Shown here: in pieces, positions 5,784 through 15,600 of the stretch
Position numbering within the stretch: position 1 is the stretch's first letter
How the letters are laid out: each line of letters begins with the position of its first letter
Source: a virus
Reading direction: 5' to 3' (one strand)
Virus record (IMG/VR): IMGVR_UViG_3300010354_000401
Span: 1-29,808 of that record
DNA: 29,808 bases
Made by a program: the position numbers and the translations under genes
Notes under the pieces: generated by a model
The model's input: only the letters and a program-made list of their open reading frames with translations
The model's database searches: none
What the model was told of the DNA's origin: nothing

Positions 5784-8585
5784 TTACAAAACTCTGACTA
5801 TATAATTTAATATTAAATGTGGTGTGTTTGTTTGAGTTCCAGAAGTAAGAACCGCAGAATTGGAGGTCGTGCTAACATTTTGACTATTGGTTGTTAAATC
5901 ATTATTTCCGTTATTTCCACCGGTTACTTTTCCTATGCTACCACTAAATGCTCCGGTTGCGTGAGTGTGAGAGCCGTCGTTAGTGCTCGCAGTCACACCA
6001 ATGGCTGAAGTATTATTTCTATTTTGAAGATTGGATGTTGAAGATAAAATAATATCCGGTATACCATGTGAATGAGCTGGTATTGAGTGTGTATGAGAGG
6101 TTTGATCAATATACATTCCGGTTGCTGCTGCGGAAATACTATGAACATGATCTAAATCTCTGGAATCTGTGCTTATTGAATGGCTGTGATTTCCCTGTGA
6201 TGGACCTTGTATTACACCACCATCTGTTTGAGCACTGCCATTATTGGCTCTAGTTGAGACATAAGTTATAGATCCCGTCTCATGATTATGCGAACTATTA
6301 CCCGTTCCCCATATTCTTAAAGTGTGAGTGTGTTCACCGCCGGAAGTGGTGCCTCCACCGTGACTATGTGTGCTCGCACCAGAGCCACCATATGTTTCAG
6401 ACCAAGATCTGGTATTACCTGCTGCTCCCGAAAGTGGTGTGGCGGGTGATGAAGTATATGTAGACGGAGTTCTAGTTACACCCGCTGCGGGCGCCGGACC
6501 ACCATAATTGCCATAATAAGTATTAGCTGTAGCACCCCAGTGATGACCGTGTCCTGGGTCTGTTAATGTAATGTTTGCTATAGATCCGTTGGTTGTTGCA
6601 TTTCCGCTGAGAGGGTGTAAACTGGTACTACCATTATTAGAATGAGTGTGACCAATATTTATGGTAGTAGTATGAGTTCCGCTATCAGCTCCAGTAATTG
6701 CTATGCTTGATCCTACGGCCGTGTCGTGAACATGATGATGCCCAGGAATAGTATGCGTGTGAGTCATTTCATGATTATGTGCCGGCACTGTGTGATCGTG
6801 AGTAAGAGAACGTAAAGATACGTTGGATATACCTTCATTTGTTCCTAATTGATCCGAAGGACCTGCACCGATAGGAACACGGCGTCTTAAATCTGGAATA
6901 TTAAATGTTGTGCTACCGTCGCCGGCTCCATATCTATATCCGCCAGCAGAATATAGAGTGTTTAATCCAGAATAAGTGGTTCTGGATATTGGTGTTCCAT
7001 CACACAAAAGCCATCTGCTATTAATTAAAACTCCAGAACTGGCCGTTCCAGAATATGGTGTTATAGATCCTATAGGCATTAAATTGGTTACAATTTCATT
7101 TATTAATCCTGGAAGAGTAGATACATCCACACCATCAACAGTACCACTTACTGTTATATTTCCTGCGATATTTGCGGAGTTAGCTTGAACAGCATTTGCA
7201 TTTGCTGTTCCAGATAAATGCAAGTCAGTAAACTTCTTTGTTGATGTGCCCAAAGTTTGAGTTTCTGTGGTTTCTGAAGCTATAGATCCTGTGGTTATAT
7301 TTGTAATTTTAGTTCCAGCAATAGAAGCCGAAATCTGAGTGGGAGCATTTACATTGGTAATATTAGATGCATCTGAATATAACAAATTTTGAACTGTTGT
7401 GCCATTACTTAAAAAAGAACGAATGGAGGTATTATTTGATAGTAATATTTTAGATGATACTACAGAATTATCCTGAATCTTTGTTGTGCTAATAGCATCA
7501 TCAGCAATTTTTGAATTAACTACGGAATTTGCTGCTAATTTTCCCTCGGTGACAGCAAAGTTCTGTAATTGTGCTGTTCCAACTGCATTGTTTGAAACTT
7601 CACCGGTTTGACCAGGAGATAGTACGGATCTTCTACTAACGGTGGAGAAGCCGAGGTGCAGAACTCTTATTTTAGCTCCGCTTGCAGGAGCAACTCTAAA
7701 CTTTATTCTGTTTGGCACTAAATCTGTTCTTAATGCATAATCAGAATTGGCTGTCACTGAAGTTCCGTTCCAATTTTCTCCAACCTGAACAGAGCCATTT
7801 ACCGTAACTAATATGGCGCTGTGATTTACTGCATCTTGAGCTAGGGTAAAATCGGTTGTGGTCCCATTTGGAGTAAATTCGGAAGGAGATTGAGTTACAA
7901 AGTTTCTAAGATTTTGTGTTAATTGATTTGGACCTACAGAATTATCTGATGGAACTAAATTGTAAGTGGCGTCACCTTTATGAACAACATATAGTCTATC
8001 TTCCGTCTTTGGAGCAGAAGGAAAAGTTATTTGTTTATTTAAATTTAAACCAGTTCCACCTATTGTATAATCAAAATGAGGAGATTCGGGATTTAAAATT
8101 TCCCAAAAGCCTGAAAATCCATGAACTAAAGTTAAATTGTCATTGGTTGTTGTTCCTGCGGTTTGAGCACCACTTTGTATTAATGTAATCGTTGCGGTGG
8201 TGCCATCATATGTGCAATCAGAAATCACAAACTTATTGTTATTGTTGGAAGAAACCGCATTTGTTATTGTAAGTGTGTGATCCGAATCTGTGAATTTGGT
8301 TAGAGATTCTCTAATAGTAGATACAGCAGCAGCCGCAGCTCCTGTGGTTGTTATGGTAAAAGTTGTCGCTGGCGGCGAGGCAGGAACTGTAATAGTAAAT
8401 GCCCCACCATCAGTTATTATTTTTTCAAGAATATATTTCTGGCGGAAAACATATACATTTCCCTCATAGCCACCAGGAACTTCTTGACTGAGATTAAATG
8501 TTTGAGTTGTATTGTCTGGAACAATATCATCTCTTACATTTGACCCTAAAACTAGGAGTGTTCTGCCGTTTCCTATATATGCCAT
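5784..8585 (-). CDS. Tail fibre with phage tail collar domain and histidine-rich (HxH) tip
   Basis: 933 residues. The N-terminal third has two fibre attachment-type modules (TQTFNLSQEVPGG; TTDFTLAQDAVNHSAILVTV). Residues about 330-500 are a shaft of short repeats (GTAQLQNF, KIADDAISTTKI). A phage tail collar domain follows at about 502-590 (MPIGSITPYSG, WLLCDGT, FNIPDLRRRVPIGAG). From about 593 to 875 there are roughly fifteen HxH motifs (HDH, HNH, HTH, HSH, HVH). In the T4 gp37 tip, HxH motifs from three chains hold a row of iron ions; the same is inferred here. Gene position matches T4 gp12, so a short tail fibre or a fused gp12/gp37-like adhesin is likely. AAAAGAG precedes the ATG. Confidence 0.87.
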   Translation of the reverse strand: MAYIGNGRTLLVLGSNVRDDIVPDNTTQTFNLSQEVPGGYEGNVYVFRQKYILEKIITDGGAFTITVPASPPATTFTITTTGAAAAAVSTIRESLTKFTDSDHTLTITNAVSSNNNNKFVISDCTYDGTTATITLIQSGAQTAGTTTNDNLTLVHGFSGFWEILNPESPHFDYTIGGTGLNLNKQITFPSAPKTEDRLYVVHKGDATYNLVPSDNSVGPNQLTQNLRNFVTQSPSEFTPNGTTTDFTLAQDAVNHSAILVTVNGSVQVGENWNGTSVTANSDYALRTDLVPNRIKFRVAPASGAKIRVLHLGFSTVSRRSVLSPGQTGEVSNNAVGTAQLQNFAVTEGKLAANSVVNSKIADDAISTTKIQDNSVVSSKILLSNNTSIRSFLSNGTTVQNLLYSDASNITNVNAPTQISASIAGTKITNITTGSIASETTETQTLGTSTKKFTDLHLSGTANANAVQANSANIAGNITVSGTVDGVDVSTLPGLINEIVTNLMPIGSITPYSGTASSGVLINSRWLLCDGTPISRTTYSGLNTLYSAGGYRYGAGDGSTTFNIPDLRRRVPIGAGPSDQLGTNEGISNVSLRSLTHDHTVPAHNHEMTHTHTIPGHHHVHDTAVGSSIAITGADSGTHTTTINIGHTHSNNGSTSLHPLSGNATTNGSIANITLTDPGHGHHWGATANTYYGNYGGPAPAAGVTRTPSTYTSSPATPLSGAAGNTRSWSETYGGSGASTHSHGGGTTSGGEHTHTLRIWGTGNSSHNHETGSITYVSTRANNGSAQTDGGVIQGPSQGNHSHSISTDSRDLDHVHSISAAATGMYIDQTSHTHSIPAHSHGIPDIILSSTSNLQNRNNTSAIGVTASTNDGSHTHATGAFSGSIGKVTGGNNGNNDLTTNSQNVSTTSNSAVLTSGTQTNTPHLILNYIVRVL

Positions 8586-8600
8586 TTTAAACTCTTTTTA

Positions 8601-8939
8601 TTATACATCCTCAACCAAGGATACAACAACATCCACTGTGCTTCCTACAGAATCACACTTAATTTGAATATAATCTCCGGCTTCTAAAACTATTTTTTGC
8701 CCGTCAATTATTTGTATTGCTGAACCCACCGGAATAGGAGCATTTTTTACAATATGTGCTGTTACTCCGGCTGAAACATCCACAATTTGAACTGAAGTTT
8801 GGACTCCGCTATTGCTATTAGTGGCAACATCGCACTCAATTATATATGATGTTTTGCCGGCTGGTGCAGTATATATTGTGATGTATGTATTACCAACTCC
8901 AGATTTTATTGCGTTTTTAAATATTCCTAATGCTGCCAT
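8601..8939 (-). CDS. Small conserved phage structural protein
   Basis: 112 residues, beginning MAALGIFKNAIKSGVGNT and containing a beta-sandwich-like pattern (ITIYTAPAGKTSYIIECDVA ... IDGQKIVLEAGDYIQIKCDS). The YTAP-GK-SYI...EAGD-I pattern recurs in small virion-associated proteins of many tailed phages and is usually annotated as a structural or tail-associated protein. It sits three bases from the 161-residue protein and 15 bases from the collar fibre, so it is probably co-expressed with them and may join fibre to baseplate. Specific function unknown. Confidence 0.78.
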   Translation of the reverse strand: MAALGIFKNAIKSGVGNTYITIYTAPAGKTSYIIECDVATNSNSGVQTSVQIVDVSAGVTAHIVKNAPIPVGSAIQIIDGQKIVLEAGDYIQIKCDSVGSTVDVVVSLVEDV

Positions 8940-8942
8940 ATT

Positions 8943-9428
8943 TTAACTCATCGCTATTGATCTAATTAAACATCTTCTGATTTCTTGTTCGTATATATGA
9001 TTTAGTGCATACACTAAACTTAAACTTTGTAAATTCTCGTAGGTGGCTCCACTGAAAGTGGATTGAAATGGTGTGTCAACTATTATAGTTTCATTATCCA
9101 CTATGCTTTGAATTCTTTTTTCAATTACACTCGCCGGAGAAACTGTTGTAATTTTCAACAAATCACCAACAGAAAATAGTAGAGAATTAGTAAATGTGGT
9201 TCCAGTTCCTTTTAATACTTGCGGACCAGTACCAGTTAATGGATCAATATTTACGCTTACGGTTCCACTCCTTGCTGTTAAACTTTGCAATTCAACTAAA
9301 AGCGGTGAACTTAATTTATTCAAATCGCCTATTTCGTTGGCTGCAATATTTGTTTTTTGCATCCACACATTGAAGCTATCGTTTTGATGCTGTGCAATCT
9401 TTTGTGATAGTGTCTTAGGCGTTGTCAT
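8943..9428 (-). CDS. Baseplate/fibre-associated structural protein with GTGT-type beta module
   Basis: 161 residues. Residues 1-35 are helical and polar (TTPKTLSQKIAQHQNDSFNV). Residues about 70-130 form a module with GTGTTFTNSLLFSVGDLLKI, then IVDNETIIVDTPF and FSGATY. Similar GTGT/GSNTQF...VGD-I...I-S-S-L-L modules appear three times in the 2516-residue protein upstream, so these proteins share a building block. The C-terminus (YALNHIYEQEIRRCLIRSIA) is an amphipathic helix. Its start codon overlaps the stop of the coiled-coil gene (ATGA), indicating translational coupling. Probably a tail or fibre connector; inference from context. Confidence 0.75.
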   Translation of the reverse strand: MTTPKTLSQKIAQHQNDSFNVWMQKTNIAANEIGDLNKLSSPLLVELQSLTARSGTVSVNIDPLTGTGPQVLKGTGTTFTNSLLFSVGDLLKITTVSPASVIEKRIQSIVDNETIIVDTPFQSTFSGATYENLQSLSLVYALNHIYEQEIRRCLIRSIAMS

Positions 9429-9658
9429 TTAGTTAATAGTTCCAAAATTTTATTTAATTTCTCTTCGACCATATCCACTTTTTTTTCAAGTGTATTTAGT
9501 CTATTTTCCCGAACTAATTCTTTTTCTAGTCTTTGTTTTTCTGTATTTCTTTCGGATTTATATTTTTTATATGAATTTTCATCCACGTTTATAATGGCTC
9601 CGGTAATAGAATCTCTAACTAAACCATCATGTTCTTGGACTTTTAAAAATCTATTCAT
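9425..9658 (-). CDS. Short coiled-coil phage protein
   Basis: 77 residues. The N-terminus reads LKVQEHDGLVRDSITGAII, a pattern (K-x-x-x-H-x-x-L-V-R-D-x-x-x-x-A-I-x-N) that recurs in small proteins of T4-like cyanophages. Residues about 28-77 form a highly charged coiled coil (NTLEKKVDMVEEKLNKILE). The start overlaps the 3' end of the 2516-residue gene by 8 bases (ATGAATAG) and its stop overlaps the next start by 4 bases. It is probably a small virion structural or assembly protein that oligomerises through the coiled coil; direct function unknown. Confidence 0.78.
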   Translation of the reverse strand: MNRFLKVQEHDGLVRDSITGAIINVDENSYKKYKSERNTEKQRLEKELVRENRLNTLEKKVDMVEEKLNKILELLTK

Positions 9659-12600
9659 CTAATATAAGCATCCTAAAATTCTTAACTCTTACTGCTCTAG
9701 CTGGATTTCCTCCTCGCATTACTATTTTAGCTTGCGCTCCAGTAAATGCTGGCAATCCACCTAAAGTACATTCATAATCACTGAAATCTAGGTTGGATAA
9801 ATTAGGTCCTGGAGTTGCATCAACATACGCACCATTTACTTCGGTATTAAATGTAGCCTTAGTCCAAATAGTGGACTCAAATGGTGTTGATGCATTAACC
9901 AATTCTAATTTATAATATAACTCTATAGCGCATGTTTCATCTCGGGAACCCTCAAACATAATTTTTAATGCATTTGAAGGTCTTGAAACAACAAGTTTCT
10001 TGGATATATATTTCGACCCACAACTTCCGGCATCAGGAGATATTTCATCTACAAATCTATCTTTTTGTGTTATAGTTATGTTTGAATTTTCCGAACCCGA
10101 GGTTCCTAAAATCTTTCTATCAATTTCGATTTCAATTAGCTTAGGGCTGCCAGACAAATCAGTATCAGGAGTGGTATTATTTGGTGTATAATTTACAGCC
10201 AAAATTAAGGCTGGTTGTCCGCTAGTAGCAACGCTTGGGTTTCCAATATCTCTGCTACCACTGCTTGAACCCGTAATAGTAACATATTTTCCAACATCCA
10301 AGTTACTTAAATGTTTTGCGATATTTCCATCTGCGGTTTTTATTTTCAAGTTTTGCGAGTTTATATATAAAGCTCCCGAAAATCCCACATTTAATGGATA
10401 ATCCAATAGCAATTCGCTATCACTAACCACAGAAACAACTTTTCTGGATTCTTTTGCCGTGGTTGTAACAGTATCTCCAACTCGTATTTGCTCTCTGAAA
10501 ATTGTATCTGAGTTACCAGTTAAAACTCTGCTACCTGCTGTTCCTGTAACAGTTCCCGTAGCTTGAGGAGCTGATGTTGTAAAATACAATTTCCCATTTG
10601 TATTTCCTGTTGCAGGAGACACGGTTGTTGGAACAACCTGATAGTCATCTAATGCGGTGTTTATTACTTGACCTGGATTCACTCCTTCCACTGAAAGACC
10701 TCTGGGATCATCCAGCCTATTGGATATTAGCATAGCAGTCATTCTTGACTCATCTACTATTGGAGAAATATTTGGATTAGAACTCTTTAAAATCGCTCTA
10801 ACTTGAATAGACTTTCTGGCTCCAACATCTTGATCGTCCGTACTATAACTGTTTGCGGGTCCTGGTGGTAATCCAACAGAAGGCAACTCATTTATATAAG
10901 AAGCAACCAACATTGGATTATCAAATATCAATTTCTCATTTGCAAATAAGGTTTTTCTGGGTTGAATTCTATAGGTCTGAGTGGAAGAATCATTTACTCC
11001 ACAACCTGAAATAGTTTGAATATTCCAAGATATTTGTGTATCAGGGAATTCCAGAGGAGTGGTTAATAGAGTCAATTCTTCATATCTTTTATTTTCTGTG
11101 GCCAGTATTTTATTTCCACCATATCTTCCACTTTTTGATATTGGAAGACCTGGAGTTGGAGATTGAACGGTGATGCCAGTATAATTGCTAGTCAATGTTA
11201 ATTGAGAAGATGTTGATATTGATGCTATAATATAAGATGCGCCTGCTATTAGTATAGTATCACCCACCACATAATCCACATCGAATTGAGTATTGGATCC
11301 GGTTACAGTAGTGCTACCATTGGTTACAAAAACCACACCTCTTGGCTTACCTACATTTATAGTATAATAATCCAATTCTGTACTTTGAACTTCAAATCCT
11401 TGATAGTCAAATATCACATCAGAATTTAATCCACCCAAATTACCGGCTGAAGGTAAATTAAATGTGGTTGCTGGAATAACCATGCTGGCTGAAAGAACCG
11501 TGTTATTATAAAATTGGGTTCTTATGGTAGCTGTAGTTGCGGTGGGTGTAGATTTTGTAATTCTACGATTTTCTTTGGTTGTAGGATGTTGAATATATGC
11601 ACCATCTGGAATATTTGCAAGCGCAGCTCCAGTTAGTGTTGTTCCAACACTTGTTATACCAGTTATTGTGGTGTCATATGCTGGGCTAAAAACTACCTTA
11701 CTTGCTCCAGCTCCAGAAGTTCTTGCTGTGGTATGACCATGATTTGGATGCAAAACTCGAATTGATCCGGTTTGCGAAGAATCGCTGGAGTTTAAAAACT
11801 CAAATGGATCCAAAGTCAGAGCTTTAAGAGATAATTCTTCATTTACATAATCAATTTCTCCGGTAACTGCGGTATTAAATACAGCTTTGTTAACCCTAAA
11901 TTTCATGTCTTGTTTTGGAGTTTGAACCCAATTTATACCATTTTCTGAATAGAATAATAATCCATCCAAAAATACTGGCTGATTTATTGGAATTTGAGTT
12001 CCTATTTCCACATTAAATGGTTTGGTTGCTTTAGTATCGTCTGTTCCACTTTCTGCCACCCAAACATTATACTCTGTACTATTTGCTATTAGAACTATTG
12101 AATAATATTGTCCTTCGGCAACATATACCGGAGATTTAAATGTAAATCTGGTGGGGACCAATTGGCTTCTAGGATTTCCACTATATTCTGTTGCAATACC
12201 GGAAACAAAATTACCCGAGTTATTGGATTCTCCATTTAACCAAGGTCCACCAGGTCCAGTTATTGTTAGTGTACCATTTAATTCACCTTGATTATTCAAA
12301 TTAAAATGATTTGTTATTACTTCTGAGGCGTCTTTTATAACTTCACCAAATGGTAATATTTTATAAGTTGGGAAACCATCATCACTCATTGGTCTAAGTT
12401 GTAAGGTTATTGGAGGAGCATTTAAAACATCAGACGGTCTGGTTGCAAAATAAACATCAACGGAAGTTATAAAGCATCCACCTTTTTCCTTAATTAAAAA
12501 TGATTGAGCAAGAGGATCTTGAGGAACGGCTTGCGTGTCTCCAAAAGTAGTGCTTAACACTTGACTAATAGGATCACTGGATGTGGTTGTATTATTTGCT

Positions 12601-15600
12601 ACAGTAAACATTCTGGTTGAAAGAGTTGTTTGCTGCTTGGTATCAATCCACCCTCTGGCAACATATCTTGCATCACCTGCGGAATCAGGAGCTGGATTTA
12701 AAGAATTTATACTTGAAGTTGTAAGTCTAAAAATTCTTTCGCCAGTTTTAAATCTAAGACCGGTTTCTGTGGGAGAAGGAATAGTAAATGATCCACTAAC
12801 AGTTCCCGTACCGTCACAAATTAAAGCGGCGCCAACAGCCCCACCAATAGGGCGACAATAAGTCGATACATTTACTCCATCAAAGAATGGATAAACTCGG
12901 GCTTTTGGCTTAAATCCTCGACCCACAAAATTTATAGTTTTGCTTCTGATAAATTCCGCCATTGCGGTATCAATAATTCTTTCACCTAAATTTATGGGTG
13001 CAGAGAATCCTTGATCCACAAAAGACGATGTAAAATTGGTAGTAATTCTCTCTCCAGTTTGAGTTGTTGTGGTTTGAGTTTCTTCGGAAACCCAACTCTT
13101 TCTGTCAATAGGAATTCTCTCGCCGGCATTAGCGTACCCCTCAGGCACAGTAATGAAATCCATTTTATTCCATTTGGCTTTTGTTATATTGGGAAAATAT
13201 TTTTCTCGTATGGCATGACCAGCTTTTTCTAACACCTGTCTTCCAGTTCCTACCGTGGTCGTGTTCACTCCAGTCCAATTATTTACCGTAGTGGAATAAT
13301 CAATTCTAGTTCCAGATGGACCAAAAGTTCCGCGAGTTGCTTGCCATTGAGACTCATCTTTTATGTTTATTGGTTCTGCTATTCTGGTATCTCTCCATTC
13401 ATCCGTCCAAGGATCAATATCAACACTACCAACAAATACAAATACCGAATATGGATTAACATTTACAAATTTACTAGCCAAAGGTTGGTCTATAAACGTC
13501 TGAGTTGTATATGGTAGAGTGTATATTTCTCCGGTTTTTTGATAATTCTTGGATGCTCTCCTACTATTAATGGCAGTTTGATTGGCGATTTCGCTGGTTG
13601 TGGTGCCAAATAATAAAGCTCGCTCAAACAATTTAGGTGGATTAGGATCTTCATGGATAATAGGTCTAGCCATTCCACTAAAAGTATCTAAGGCGCATTT
13701 AAAATCTCTGGACGAAAGATCAGAGGCTGAAAATGTTTTAAAGTTATCTACTAAAAATCCATTTTTGAATCTATCTCGTCCTAAAGCATCTTTAACTGTT
13801 AAAGAATTGGTATCTTTTTCCAATAGAGATAGTGAAGTATAATATTCAAGATTTGAAATTCTATTCTCTAATTTTCCGATATCCTTCATGGTATATCGTT
13901 TGTTTTCTCTCATTTTTGGAGAGACGTGCTTTGTTGAAAATGTATATGCTCCAACATCAAGCTCATAGACTACCATTCCTCTATCAGGATCACTTGGAAA
14001 AACAGGAGATTCATCTGATTTTCCATACTTAATGTAAAAATCTTTGGTGTCCGGATCTAAAACCAGCAAATCTTTTCTAGGTAAATAAAAGTGATAATCG
14101 CATCTAACACTTTCCTTGGGTATGCCCAGTTCTCGGGCTATTGTTCCATTTATTCCTGATGTTCCAACCACTGGTCTAAAATCCAAGGAACTTGCCAAAT
14201 CATAGGTTGAGCCATCAGTGGCCGTAAATATCGGTATATCACCATATTCCATTACAGCTTGAGGATTTGTTCCTCCCACGAAAGGATAAGAATTTACAGA
14301 AAAATATTCTCCATTTTCTGTATGCTCAAAATAATCGAACTCAACTCTAACTCGCCCTCTAGGTTTTGCATATCCTGGTCTAAGAGTAACTTTGGCAATA
14401 TCGTAATAATGATCTCTTTGACCATTGTCCAAAGAATATATTCCTGTAATATCTTTACTTCCAGTTCCAGTTAAATTTTTATTATCTGAAGGTGTGATTG
14501 AGTAATCGGAACTTTCAACAATTCTGGTAATTCTAAGAACATCTGGTTTTCCTAATGATATTTCTGCAACATCAGCCCCGGCAGTTACTACAACCCCACC
14601 ATCTTGATATGCACCGCTTACTAAATTGAATGTTCCTTTTGCCAAATTTTTTAGCTTTTCCTTAGAAGCACTTCCACCCAATCTAGTTGTGGTATAATGA
14701 ACTTGATATCTGTCTCCGGAGTCGGCATCGTCGGAGTTTAACCATATTTCCAAGTTATTGTTTGTGCCTATATTTGGACGAATTTCCGCAAATCCTGCAC
14801 TAGGTGTTCCGGCAGAATATGGAAGAACTTGCAACCAAGTTCCCGCAAGTACCGCATTTGCTCCGGTTCCAACTTTTGTGGTTTTAATAACCGAATAAGA
14901 ATTTTGGCTAAATGGTTCAAACTGAGAGCCGCTAATTCCAGATATAGTTAATTTATTTCCAGATGGTTGCAGATCGCTTGCAATTTTTCTAACTGTATAT
15001 GTAGTGTCTATTCCCGAATCTTCTGAATTAATACTACCATCGGCATATGCTGTACGGATTGTTGCAACTGGACTATCAGGCAATTTATAAACTAATCCGG
15101 CATTTTTAGAATCGGTTCTCAATAGTGTGTATAGATAGTCAATTTTTGCACCATTGGTCCAAGTATGAGTTAGGGTAGATTCTACAATCTGCAATATATT
15201 ATCCGAAGTTGGATTTGCACTTACTTTATAAATTTTTGAAGTTGGTTGTCCGGCGTCAACTTCAATATAATCGCCGGCGGATAATAATTGAGACTCATCA
15301 TTTCTCCACGAAGTTCCTGTCCCTAGTAAAAGTTTTTCTCCAATGAAAGTCAAAGACACGCCAGTAGTTGTGGCGGTCGCATTTGCAATCAAAGTAATTT
15401 GAGTTTCACTGTCTATAGAGTAAATTTTACTTGAAACTCCGGTGCCAGTAACTGACATTCCAACATACAAATCTCTTGTTGTGGATAAGTTAGCTACAAC
15501 TTTTGAGTTATTGGTTATATTTCCAGTTCTGATTACATTAGGAACTCTACTTACAGAACCAGTCAATCTAAATCTTTCCAATTCAACGTCACAAGTGAAA

